DNA from: Arenicola marina
Lineage: Eukaryota > Annelida > Polychaeta > Arenicolidae
Direction of reading: 5' to 3'
Assembly (NCBI GenBank): GCA_964019135.1
Contig: OZ025256.1
Coordinates: 40,830,035 to 40,894,034 of the forward strand
DNA length: 64,000 nucleotides
Part shown: one piece after another, positions 1 through 8,894 of the stretch
Layout: the number at the start of each line of letters is the position of its first letter
Position numbering within the stretch: the stretch's first letter is position 1
Translations under genes and position numbers: made by a program
Notes under the pieces: generated by a model
Databases searched by the model: none
What the model was told of the DNA's origin: nothing
What the model saw: the letters and a program-made list of their open reading frames with translations, nothing else

Positions 1-416
1 GTGCGAATATCCAGATCAAAGAGTGATCAATAAAGACTTTAACCATACGGACAAGTTGACCCATGTACACTGCTATAAATATGAATAAGTGGTACTATAT
101 CTCGTACGATTGGTCTGTAACATATATTATAGCTCAAATGTGTTTAAATTAAACTTAGAATAGGCTACACGTTGCTCGCAAATCAGAATGGTGATGTACC
201 TAAATGAGACGGTGTATGGATATACAATTATATGTATCCTTCATTGTCGTAAAAGCTGGAGTTCACAAAACCGGCTGAATGTTCGAACATGTGAAAATCT
301 ACTTAGTATTGTGCCAATAGTTAGTTTTGTATTCACTCAGTTATTTGTTAACTTGCACTTGTTTTTGACACGCGTCTATGCTGTATTATTAATTCATACC
401 TGGCATGTGTTAGCGT

Positions 417-1805
417 ATGTGTGATCAAACTGCTCGAGAAATCCTCGAAAATTATGGCGGGATAGAGTGTAATTCGTTGACCGAAATAGTCTCAGAAAAT
501 CAAGATTTTATAGACTTTAACGAGCCAACTTTGATAAAACGTTCATTGTATTATCCTGAGGACATAGCGCCCGATAAAAATCTCAAAGATAGAGATAACT
601 TCTCCGTTCTGAGCCTAAATTGTTGCTCTTTAAACGCGAGACATGACGAGCTCAAGATATTTCTAGAAACTATAACAGCAAGGGGTGTACATTTTACAGC
701 TATATGCTTGCAAGAGAGTTGGCTTTCAGAGGACGTCGATATAGATATGTTCCAAATACCGGGTTATGTTTCAATATCTCAGAGTAAAACGTGTAGTGCC
801 CACGGTGGTCTGTTCATCTACCTAGATGAAAATCTTGACGGTACTGTAATACCCACTCAGACGGACAAAACAGGTTGGGAATTGCAATTAATTGAAATAT
901 CTGGTTATCTGACACGTAAAATTATACTTGGAAATATATACAGACCTCCAAATGAAACGACCGAGATCTATACTTTGTTCACCGAAGAACTACATGAAAC
1001 CCTAGAACATCTAAACGTAGCGAATCATGAAGTCCTCCTAACAGGAGACTTTAATATTGACTTACTAAAGATTAAAGAAAATAGGAAGGTAAATGAGTTT
1101 TATGATGCTGTGAAGTCCTCGAGTTATATCCCCAAGATTACCTTACCCACAAGAATCTCACGACACAGAGCTTCGCTTATTGACAATTGTTATTGCAAGA
1201 TGTCACCTATTACTATAGATGCAACGGCTGGGATATTTATTAAAGGTATGTCAGATCATTTCTCCTACTTCGTTTGCTTAAAGTTGACCAGAAATCCTCC
1301 ATCAAGATCGCCTCGTTTAATCTCTATTAGTTCAAATGACCCAGACTCAGTCAACCGGTTCATTGATGAACTAAGGTCCGTGAACATTGTAGTCCCTATT
1401 ACAGAAAATGGGGATTTTAATGCTAATGAGAAGTATAATGTTTTTGAAGAGATTTTTTTCAAGGCCAAAGAGACACATCTCCTCACTAAAGTTGTAAAAT
1501 TTAGAAAATATAAACACAAAAGAACCCCTTGGATAATTAGTGGAATTATTCGATCAATTAAATTCCGCGATAAGTTATATAAAAAATTAAAGCTATGTGT
1601 ACCGGAGTCGCCTGAATACAATACGACTAAGACAAATCTAGCTAATTACAACAAAATACTGAAAGAAAATATTCAGGTGTCCAAAATGAAGTACTATCAT
1701 TCACGATTAAATATGTGCAAAAATGATATTAAACAAACATGGATGGTACTGAAAGACGTGTTAAATCACTCTCGTAATAAAAAAACATTTCCCGACTACT
1801 TTTGA
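417..1805 (+). CDS. LINE ORF2 N-terminal part: APE-type endonuclease
   Basis: The 462-residue frame is the endonuclease half of a LINE ORF2, which nicks target DNA to prime reverse transcription. Visible family motifs are SLNCCSLNARHDEL near the start (metal-binding N), CLQESWL (E of the QE motif), LTGDFNID, SLIDNCYCK and the terminal MSDHFS (catalytic D-H pair). The C-terminal 130 residues are the basic linker to the reverse transcriptase. A TGA at 1803-1805 ends the frame just before the RT region, which continues in the same frame at 1833, so the ORF2 is interrupted. The identical stop is present in copy 2. Confidence 0.88.
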   Translation: MCDQTAREILENYGGIECNSLTEIVSENQDFIDFNEPTLIKRSLYYPEDIAPDKNLKDRDNFSVLSLNCCSLNARHDELKIFLETITARGVHFTAICLQESWLSEDVDIDMFQIPGYVSISQSKTCSAHGGLFIYLDENLDGTVIPTQTDKTGWELQLIEISGYLTRKIILGNIYRPPNETTEIYTLFTEELHETLEHLNVANHEVLLTGDFNIDLLKIKENRKVNEFYDAVKSSSYIPKITLPTRISRHRASLIDNCYCKMSPITIDATAGIFIKGMSDHFSYFVCLKLTRNPPSRSPRLISISSNDPDSVNRFIDELRSVNIVVPITENGDFNANEKYNVFEEIFFKAKETHLLTKVVKFRKYKHKRTPWIISGIIRSIKFRDKLYKKLKLCVPESPEYNTTKTNLANYNKILKENIQVSKMKYYHSRLNMCKNDIKQTWMVLKDVLNHSRNKKTFPDYF

Positions 1806-1832
1806 ATTAATAATCACTGCGTAAGTGATAAA

Positions 1833-3433
1833 ATGATTGTAAGTGATGAATTTAATACGTATTTCACTAAAATTGGTAAGACCATTCTAAAAGATAATGA
1901 GAGCAACAGCCATCGAACGTTTGAAGACTATCTGAAGAATGCTACAAACAACAGCTTTAGCTTCAAGCAGGTTGAGATTAAAGCCGTTGAAAGCGTCATA
2001 GACGATCTAAAACAGAAAACCAGTTGCGGTCATGATGGGATATCAGCAAAGTTGTTAAAATTGGCAACACATGTGATATCGGAACCCTTGTCCATAATCG
2101 TCAACCAATCACTGAAGACTGGGGTTTTCCCGGATAGCTTAAAGGTAGCGAAAGTTGTGCCAGTTCTTAAAACTGGTGACAGCTCTCTGTTCAATAACTA
2201 TCGCCCTATCTCATTACTACCGGCAGTATCCAAAGTTTTTGAAAAGGTCATGGCTAAGCAATTATATGATTATTTTACGGGTAACAAGTTATTAAATGAG
2301 AGTCAATATGGATTTAGAGCCAAACACTCCACTGAACTGAAATAGTGGACAGAACAATTAACCTAATAGATGAAAATAAAATACCCATAAATATTTTCCT
2401 CGACCTTTCTAAGGCTTTCGATACCATTAACCACGAAATCCTTATTACAAAATTAAAATATTATGGTGTAAATGGAATGTCCTTGAATCTCATCGAAAAT
2501 TATTTCTTTAATCGTAAGCAATTCGTATGTCTTGAAAATGTTAATTCGGAGCAAAAACATATCAATATGGGGGTCCCGCGAGGTTCTATCCTGGGCCCTC
2601 TCTTCTTCATTATCTATATCAATGACATTACCTCTGCCAGCAAATTGTTCCACTTTATCCTTTATGCTGATGACACGACTTTGTTGAGCACACTAAGTTT
2701 ATCTGGTACGAATAACGCACATGTATTGAATAATGAACTGGGCAAAATAAATGAGTGGCTGTCATTAAATAGCCTCGTCTTAAATGCTGATAAGTCTAAA
2801 TTCATGGTGTTCCATACACCACAGAGAATGGTAGAAATTCCGCACCTTGTCGTAGGAAACAAACAGTTAGTGAGTGTTGATGAATTTAAATTACTAGGTA
2901 TAACCCTCGATAAACACCTATCTTGGCGCAAACACACAGATCAACTGGGTCGAAGAATTTCCAAAACTGTAGGCATCTTAAACAAATTCAAGCACACCCT
3001 CCCCGAAACTACGCTTCTCATATTGTACAATTCATTGTTGCTTACACATTTGAACTATGGAATTCTTATCTGGGGATACCGATTGGAAAAGTTAATGCTA
3101 CTGCAGAAAAAGGCTGTGAGAATTATTACTCGTAGCCGATACAACGCCCACACAGAACCTCTATTTAAGAATCGCAAACTCCTAAAGCTTCATGATCTTC
3201 ACCGTGTGCAAATACTAAAATTCGTTTTTAAGTTAAAAAATAATCACTTACCAAACTATTTTGATAGAATTTCTATACAATATCCCTCTGACAGACATGA
3301 CTATAACATAAGGAATCAAACACACGTACAAACCGCAAGAGTGCGTCATGTTTTTGCCACAAAGTGTATCCGACATAGCGTCATATCAACACTCAATGTC
3401 GAACCACCGACAAAATATATACTCACAGTCTAG
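1833..3433 (+). pseudogene. LINE ORF2 C-terminal part: reverse transcriptase, frameshifted
   Basis: The RT region is in two frames: 1833-2345 (170 residues, ending in HSTELK then TAG) and 2345-3433 (362 residues). Motifs in order are CGHDGISAKLL, NYRPISLLPAVSKVFEK, YGFRAKHSTE, FLDLSKAFDTINH (first catalytic D), GVPRGSILGPLFF and the catalytic box LYADDTTLL, followed by thumb and basic C-terminal sequence. The frame change near 2343 lies between RT blocks 2 and 3 and breaks the enzyme. With the TGA at 1803 this copy cannot encode a continuous ORF2. Copy 2 carries the same two lesions, so they predate the duplication. Confidence 0.88.
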
Positions 3434-3849
3434 ACAGTTTTGTAAAGTATGTGAAACATAATGTTATAGAAAACTACCAGATTTATTGTAACTTGCGTAA
3501 CTGCTATATTTGTAATCGGTTGGCGTAGACGTGGTTGTTTTTGTTTAATGAACACTTTTTTTTTCTTTTTTTTCCCTTTTGTTGTCATTGTTCTATGTCA
3601 ATATTTTCTTTTCTACTTGTACGTGTTAATATAATAATTTGATAAGTTCCAGTTAGGTAGGAACTTGTAAATCATGCACCGTGCGTCCTCCTGAAACACA
3701 CATACTGAATGTGCTCTACCCTGGGTGGCCCTCATGCCAGCGGCTTATGCCTTAGTGAGGGTCTCCTCCGACATATGTAAAATATCACATGTAAAATGTA
3801 TTAATTCTATATAGATTGGAAATAAAGGGTCTGAATCTGAATCTGAATC
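3434..3849 (+). other. LINE 3'UTR and (TGAATC)3 tail
   Basis: A non-coding stretch with a long T-rich run at 3557-3578, an AATAAA-type sequence near the end (GGAAATAAAGGG) and three TGAATC units. It matches 11912-12327. The tail is the junction with gag. Confidence 0.75.
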
Positions 3850-4140
3850 GGGGGCCTCTTGTTGGACCAAGTCTATGTCAGCTACCCACCTGGTGAGGGG
3901 CTCTCGGGTGCTCCCATCCCACTTGGTGGTCAGCTGTATCATGTTTTGGCGAAGCGCCTGTCGCTCCTGGCTTGCTAGCCATTGGGTTAAGATGCGATCC
4001 GTTTGATCGCGGTTTGTCTGGATCATCGCCTCTGCGAGCGCATTAGCGGTGATAGCAGTCTGCTGGGCTTGTTGGGCTTGCTGGGCCATTTGTGCCTGCG
4101 CGTGAGCGTCCATATCGCCTGCACCGTCGTCTCCCGCCAT
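3850..4140 (-). CDS. Gag N-terminal part of LTR element, unit 1 (split by LINE)
   Basis: The frame starts at an ATG at 4140 and opens with an acidic Met-Ala-Gly-Asp-Asp stretch, then a QAQMAQQAQQAQQ glutamine/alanine run, then LTRWVADIDLVQQEAP. This looks like the start of a retrotransposon Gag. At 3850 the frame runs into the LINE tail. The rest of Gag, with the zinc knuckle, lies beyond the LINE. In unit 2 that is 7461 down to 6694. Gag would form the particle core in the cytoplasm. As it stands it is disrupted. Confidence 0.65.
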
Positions 4141-4248
4141 TTTACCTTTTAGTTATTCACTGCGCGAAAAACTGGTTAAAACACAAGGTCGCAGCACTCC
4201 GTTCTGCCGGTTTTAGTCTGGCATTAGCTGAGGCGGTGAGTTCAATTC

Positions 4249-4616
4249 CTACACGTAATCTCTCTCTCCAATGTCAGATATAATAACTGCACATTCCTTC
4301 AAAGGTCTTTTTGTTACGTGTTTCTCAAATTTGTCCACCTCGACGTGCTCCCAGCAAATAACACAAAATTTCTTAGGCTTCGGCTCTCTCGAGTGGGTTT
4401 TCCACCAAGTCACAAATTTCGGCATTGCCGTACGTACTGTTCAATCTGCATTTCACTCCATAAGTGAAAAAGAACCAAGTGTTCAATGATAAGGTTCTTA
4501 TGCGTCGCAAGTTCACAAAAAGGACACTGAACCCATACGGATAGGCTATGGTGTCTCTGTCTCCCATTCATGCCTAATAGAATGGACCCAGTGGGATATA
4601 CAGGGGGGTATGACAC
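4249..4616 (-). pseudogene. Zinc-finger-like ORF in LTR element, unit 1
   Basis: Two overlapping minus frames occur here. 4616 to 4410 encodes CPFCELATHKNLIIEHLVLFH, whose C-x2-C and H spacing resembles a C2H2 finger. A second frame from the ATG at 4425 to 4249 encodes KKFCVICWEHVEVDKFEKH, another C-x2-C...H pattern. A one-base shift between them would account for one small finger protein, but this is inference. The same arrangement is at 12727-13094. Function unknown. Confidence 0.35.
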
Positions 4617-4660
4617 ATTAGAATGTCGTCTTCACTACACGGTGGGGGGTTCGGTGACGG

Positions 4661-5302
4661 TTATCGGGGCGACTCTATCTCCTCGTCGTCTGACGATATC
4701 GTTATCGCGTCTTGTTCGGGCGGCGTTCGACGAGCTGGCGTGTCTCGCTCTCTTCCGTTGTCTCTTCGGGATGGCGTTGGCGCCAGCGTCGGGGTCGAGA
4801 GTCTGGCTTCGAAGGGTAGGCCTTGACGTTCCTTTTCGTAGGCCAGGCGCGTGGCTGCCGTAAACTGATCTGGCCGCAAGATAAGGAAGGGCGGCTGCAC
4901 CTGCACAGCTTGCTGCGTTGACGCCTGTCGTGGCGGGGTCACGGCCGATGACGACAGCTGTCGTCTCGGAGACTCACTATGGATGCTAACGGGCCTCACG
5001 TGATTAAAATCGTGACCCTGGTATTGTCCAAACTTTGGCTGTTGATCTACACTCTTCACTCTCGTAGTGAAGTGGTTATGCAGTTTGTCCCAATCAGGCG
5101 TGGCTATAGTCCAACCTCGAGCAGGGCTATAAGTAGAGTCCACCCCGGGGAATTCTTCTACAGCACTCGGCGGATTTATGCTCGTCTGCTGATAGAGATA
5201 AGCGTCTTGGTCGTCCGTAAGGTCGTAAGAACGCTTATGGGGCCGAAACATCCCTACCCGGTGAGCCAATCGTCTACTAGTGTCACTCCCGTCAATGAAC
5301 AC
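4661..5302 (-). CDS. ORF B of LTR element, unit 1; unknown, SIM-like C-terminus
   Basis: The 213-residue frame has no ATG at its start: it opens with GTG just after a TAG. A GTAAGTGAG immediately upstream in the sense direction looks like a splice donor, so this may be an exon. The protein is polar and low in complexity, with no recognised domain. The C-terminus DAITISSDDEEIE fits a SUMO-interacting motif (hydrophobic core followed by acid residues), an inference from pattern only. It lies between the cysteine-rich ORF and gag. The unit 2 copy is identical in translation. Confidence 0.45.
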   Translation of the reverse strand: MFIDGSDTSRRLAHRVGMFRPHKRSYDLTDDQDAYLYQQTSINPPSAVEEFPGVDSTYSPARGWTIATPDWDKLHNHFTTRVKSVDQQPKFGQYQGHDFNHVRPVSIHSESPRRQLSSSAVTPPRQASTQQAVQVQPPFLILRPDQFTAATRLAYEKERQGLPFEARLSTPTLAPTPSRRDNGRERDTPARRTPPEQDAITISSDDEEIESPR

Positions 5303-5355
5303 AAGCTACTCACTTACGCTATGCGGCCAATATGGCGTTGAGGGACCATACAGAG

Positions 5356-5703
5356 CTAAAAATTGCACTGACGACAGGTGCGGTAATAATGGTGCAAATC
5401 CCACCACTGCTTTTTAGACTGTGTCAGCGCTTTTTCCCACTGTAGTACAGCACACCTACAGTGCCAACGAGCCCATTGAGAAGCGTCATGGAATGGCTTC
5501 TTAGCGCAAATGAATAGATGACCAGATTGTCTGGCCGGCGTGTTCTTAATCAGCGCGTGGCACCAGCGACAACACAAAAGGGGCTCACCTTGGCCGAGGA
5601 CGTTAGTTTTCAGACCCTGGCACTCACTGCAAAACCAACTGGATGGCAGCTCTCGTGGTGGCGGTGGGCGGTACTGGCGAATGGCAGCGGTCCTATCTGT
5701 CAT
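5356..5703 (-). CDS. ORF A of LTR element, unit 1: cysteine-rich protein
   Basis: The 115-residue ORF starts at an ATG 82 bases downstream of the LTR, the first ATG after the primer-binding site. It contains repeated cysteine pairs (FCSEC, CCRWC, HCRC, CRQC) and a Trp-rich region, suggesting a zinc-binding fold. No family is recognised. In unit 2 it differs by one residue (LLCC versus LWCC). In unit 3 the 18.5-kb DNA transposon splits it. Confidence 0.5.
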   Translation of the reverse strand: MTDRTAAIRQYRPPPPRELPSSWFCSECQGLKTNVLGQGEPLLCCRWCHALIKNTPARQSGHLFICAKKPFHDASQWARWHCRCAVLQWEKALTQSKKQWWDLHHYYRTCRQCNF

Positions 5704-5766
5704 ATCTTCTTTCTTCTACTCTTCTTATCTTCTTGTCCTCCTTCTTCAGTGAATGTTTTTCACATC

Positions 5767-5784
5767 CTGGTCACGGCACCAATT
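5767..5784 (-). other. Primer-binding site of LTR element
   Basis: Directly downstream of the LTR in the minus direction is TTGGTGCCGTGACCAG, the position and TGG start expected for a tRNA primer site. The same bases lie beside the LTRs at 14263 and 35619. The matching tRNA was not determined. Confidence 0.6.
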
Positions 5785-6428
5785 TGTAAGATCCGACCCC
5801 TGGGTTAAGTCGAGGATTCGAGTCTCACATGTGGCATTTCGGTTCGGCCAGGGCGTGTAGATAGACTCCTGGACTGTACATTCACAAAGCAAGTCGCTTG
5901 AACATTTCAACCAAGCTTTTATTCACAGCGGTAGTACATCTCGTTGTCTAGCTGGATTCTTAATCTTCCGCTAGTTGTTAAGTTTGGGCGGAATTTGGTG
6001 GAAGATGCTTTCACTCTCATTCTCTAGTTTGCGCGTCTGGATTTCGGGTCAGACTGGCTGGCGCCGAGTGTCACCTTATCACCCGTGATCTAGTTCCAGA
6101 GCGCAAACATCACGTTCGCCCGCCTCCCTTCCGGAGCTGTATAAGGGCCTAGCACTTCCGGGTCGACGGATGCAGAACGTTATAGAAAAATGTATATAGC
6201 TAATAAGCGTCGCGAGTACTGGGACACGCGATTGCATCATTACTGCTAGGTGCAGTGACCTAACCTACTTCCACGCGGATCCAGGACACATGACACTGAC
6301 TCATGCGTCGTGAACCTTCTAGAACTATGACTAAGCGTAATATATCCGGTACAGTAGTTACACAATGTCCTTTTCTGGGTGCAGATTAGTCACGCCCAGT
6401 GCGATAAGTACAGGGCGGGGACTTTACA
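5785..6428 (-). repeat. LTR 1 of gag-only retrotransposon array
   Basis: The 644-bp LTR starts TGTAAGATCC and ends GACTTTACA (plus strand), giving TG..CA ends, and is flanked by a primer-binding site on one side and a polypurine tract on the other. It therefore serves as 5' LTR of unit 1 and 3' LTR of unit 2. It lacks about 80 bp present in LTRs 2 and 3 (around 14449-14540). Confidence 0.85.
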
Positions 6429-6446
6429 TTCCTCCCCCCCTTAAGA
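6429..6446 (-). other. Polypurine tract of LTR element, unit 2
   Basis: On the minus strand, AAGGGGGGGAGGAA lies immediately before the LTR, the usual site for plus-strand priming. Followed inward by about 245 bp of AT-rich, non-coding sequence before the gag stop. There is no room for pol. Confidence 0.7.
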
Positions 6447-6693
6447 TAAAAACCTCGTTTTTATCAATTATCCCCATAATCATACCACATTTCGAGACGT
6501 AAAATATACTCGCGATTAACATAAAAAGTAAAATATAGCGCGGTTAACATAATAAGTAAGCTATGATAAAATATAATATAGGGATAAAAACGTTACATTC
6601 AGTACAATCGTAGGCATGCATCTATGATTATTATAACGTAAGTTTACGTATAACGCGATATCAGAATAATATTCGTAGCTAAGACATGTGACT

Positions 6694-7461
6694 TTATCGA
6701 ACTCCGGGCAAGCTAGGCGTTTCCCTATTCTGACCTTTCTGGAACTGTCTAGTACCTTCCTTACGCCCATTAGGATTGCGAGCGGTACATTCACGTGCGA
6801 TATGCCCAAACCTATGACAATTATAGCATCGAATCGGCGGTTTGGCTCTGCTACTTTCGCCAAGGGCACTCACCTGGGGGTGAATAACAGCGTCCAGTGC
6901 TCGGGTGGTCGCCTGCTGCTTCTTCTCCATGTGATTCATCTGCGCCTTCAGATCACTCAGCAATCTTCGTACACCTCCGGTTTCTTCTATGGCATCGATT
7001 TCCATGGCTTCTTCCGTCCTTGGGGCGTCTGCTCTTCCTAATCGCTGGAATCGTTCAACTGCGTTCGTGCAGTTGCGAACTGCTTCGATCGCTCCTTCAA
7101 CCGTGTTGATACCTGGTCGGCTGACTACTTTTCGACACAGATCAGATTTCTTCAGTCCACGAAGAAATGCTTCCAGGAGCATCCTTTGTTGGTCCTCATT
7201 TCCGATATAGGCCGGGTAGGCTTCCTCGGCGAGACCTCTGAAACGGATAATGTAGGCCTCCTCCGTCGCATGAGCTTTCTGGCGGACAACTCCTACCTCA
7301 CCTCGTTTCCTGGACAATTCTTCTCCTCCGAGAAAAATGTTCACCATCTCCGCCTTGATTGTGGCCCATGGAACTTGATTCTTCTCGATCTGGAGTCGAG
7401 CGGCTTCTCTTTGTACGAAACCACTCACCTCCTTAGGGAGAGGGCCACTGGTTGTGCACAC
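6694..7461 (-). CDS. Gag C-terminal part with CCHC knuckle, unit 2
   Basis: About 255 residues, open a little further upstream to about 7489, without a start ATG because the LINE separates it from its N-terminus at 12618-12328. It has a helical capsid-like region (EEAYIIRFRGLAEEAYPAY, LLEAFLRGL) and a single zinc knuckle CYNCHRFGHIAREC near the end, which binds RNA in retrotransposon Gag proteins. It is followed by the polypurine tract and the LTR, so the element ends after gag. Related copy at 15253-16017. Confidence 0.8.
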   Translation of the reverse strand: MCTTSGPLPKEVSGFVQREAARLQIEKNQVPWATIKAEMVNIFLGGEELSRKRGEVGVVRQKAHATEEAYIIRFRGLAEEAYPAYIGNEDQQRMLLEAFLRGLKKSDLCRKVVSRPGINTVEGAIEAVRNCTNAVERFQRLGRADAPRTEEAMEIDAIEETGGVRRLLSDLKAQMNHMEKKQQATTRALDAVIHPQVSALGESSRAKPPIRCYNCHRFGHIARECTARNPNGRKEGTRQFQKGQNRETPSLPGVR

Positions 7462-7574
7462 GATGATGGTATGCAGCTGATGATGATGTTACTGTTCTCA
7501 AATCGATTGCTGTCCGGCCAAGTCACGAAATCCAATCACTTCGAGATGAATGTACTGCATTACAGTGCAGATCG

Positions 7575-8438
7575 ATGGCAAATAATGCATTATTTCATAA
7601 TGTGCCTGAAGAATATGGAAACACCCAGAATACTGAAGATTGCCTGGATAAGCTAAAACACACCCTGCAGCGGCTTGGATATAATATGGATATGGCTATA
7701 GAGCGCTGCCACAGACTTGGTAGGTGGCGAAGCAACCCCGCTTCCAATCCTCGGCCAATAGTTGCAAGACTTACATCACAGAAAGACTTGGCATCCCTTC
7801 TAGAATTTTCCCGGAAGAAACTACCAAAAGGCGCCAACTCGTTTCGTATCACTCCGCACTACCCCCCGGAAATACTCGAACGAAGGAAAGAATACGGGGA
7901 ACGCGCCGAGGCTGCTAGAGAAAGAGCTGCACCCAACCGAGTGCAAACAAAGGTAACAAACGATGCTCTGTATATTAATAATGAGCGCCAAAAAGACAAT
8001 CTTCATGGTATCTCGCCACAGGACATCCTACAGCTGACAGCTCAACAGCGCGAAGATGAAATGTCTGCACTACCCAAACACACAGTTGGACCTGTGGTTA
8101 CTCAAACTGGTGCAACGGCCTACGCGACCATCATCCCCGTGCAAACTTTACAGGATGTGCGGATAAACTACAAGCGGCTAATGGTAGATCCAGACAGAGC
8201 CAAAGCTGCACACAATGTGGTGGCTTACCGCCTCGCCGATAAGCAAGAAGGATGGTTTGACGATGGGGACCACGGTTCAGGACGTCACAGTAAGTTCATC
8301 ATAAAGCGACGTGGACTGGACCACATCGCGATCATCGTCACACGGCGTTTTAGCGACAGAGCGGCCAGCTTCAACCGCTTGAAGGTCCTCGAATCGGCCA
8401 TTGAAGCCGCGCTTCAAAAACACAATCAGGCGGACTAA
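7575..8438 (+). CDS. LINE ORF1 with IMPACT/UPF0029-like C-terminal domain
   Basis: The 287-residue frame (open to about 7490, so the N-terminus is lost) has two parts. Residues 1-95 match the RNA-binding half of LINE ORF1 proteins: ALFHNVPEE, IERCHRLGR and RPIVARLTS are the usual blocks, after a coiled-coil-like lead-in upstream of the ATG. Residues about 165-285 resemble the N-terminal domain of IMPACT/YigZ (UPF0029): AHNVVAYRLADKQEGWFDDGD, then GSGRHSKFI, HIAIIVTRRF and a helix with FNRLKVLESAIE. IMPACT proteins bind GCN1 and act in translation control. A role in this LINE is not known. The two parts are in one frame with no stop. Confidence 0.75.
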   Translation: MANNALFHNVPEEYGNTQNTEDCLDKLKHTLQRLGYNMDMAIERCHRLGRWRSNPASNPRPIVARLTSQKDLASLLEFSRKKLPKGANSFRITPHYPPEILERRKEYGERAEAARERAAPNRVQTKVTNDALYINNERQKDNLHGISPQDILQLTAQQREDEMSALPKHTVGPVVTQTGATAYATIIPVQTLQDVRINYKRLMVDPDRAKAAHNVVAYRLADKQEGWFDDGDHGSGRHSKFIIKRRGLDHIAIIVTRRFSDRAASFNRLKVLESAIEAALQKHNQAD

Positions 8439-8894
8439 TTATCGGTGCCCGCTGGCTACCAAGTATATGTCTTGTTAAGTGCGAATATCCAGATCAAAGA
8501 GTGATCAATAAAGACTTTAACCATACGGACAAGTTGACCCATGTACACTGCTATAAATATGAATAAGTGGTACTATATCTCGTACGATTGGTCTGTAACA
8601 TATATTATAGCTCAAATGTGTTTAAATTAAACTTAGAATAGGCTACACGTTGCTCGCAAATCAGAATGGTGATGTACCTAAATGAGACGGTGTATGGATA
8701 TACAATTATATGTATCCTTCATTGTCGTAAAAGCTGGAGTTCACAAAACCGGCTGAATGTTCGAACATGTGAAAATCTACTTAGTATTGTGCCAATAGTT
8801 AGTTTTGTATTCACTCAGTTATTTGTTAACTTGCACTTGTTTTTGACACGCGTCTATGCTGTATTATTAATTCATACCTGGCATGTGTTAGCGT
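8439..8894 (+). other. LINE inter-ORF spacer
   Basis: About 456 bp between ORF1 and ORF2 with no convincing coding frame. A 78-codon frame at 8666-8902 has no recognisable content. Confidence 0.5.

Larger units (their letters stand above)
1..3849 (+). mobile_element. CR1/L2-like LINE, copy 1 (5' part outside window)
   Basis: This is the 3' part of a non-LTR retrotransposon: an APE-type endonuclease region, a reverse transcriptase region, a T-rich 3'UTR and a terminal (TGAATC)3 tail ending at about 3849. The next base resumes the gag reading frame of a minus-strand LTR element, so the LINE sits inside gag. The same sequence recurs at 8479-12327 with a constant offset of 8478 bp. The clade (CR1/L2/Jockey group) is inferred from the endonuclease-RT layout and the short microsatellite tail. 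Confidence 0.9.

Noticed and set aside
188-424. 78-codon frame upstream of the LINE endonuclease (also 8666-8902)
   Set aside because: It lies in the LINE inter-ORF spacer and shows no domain.
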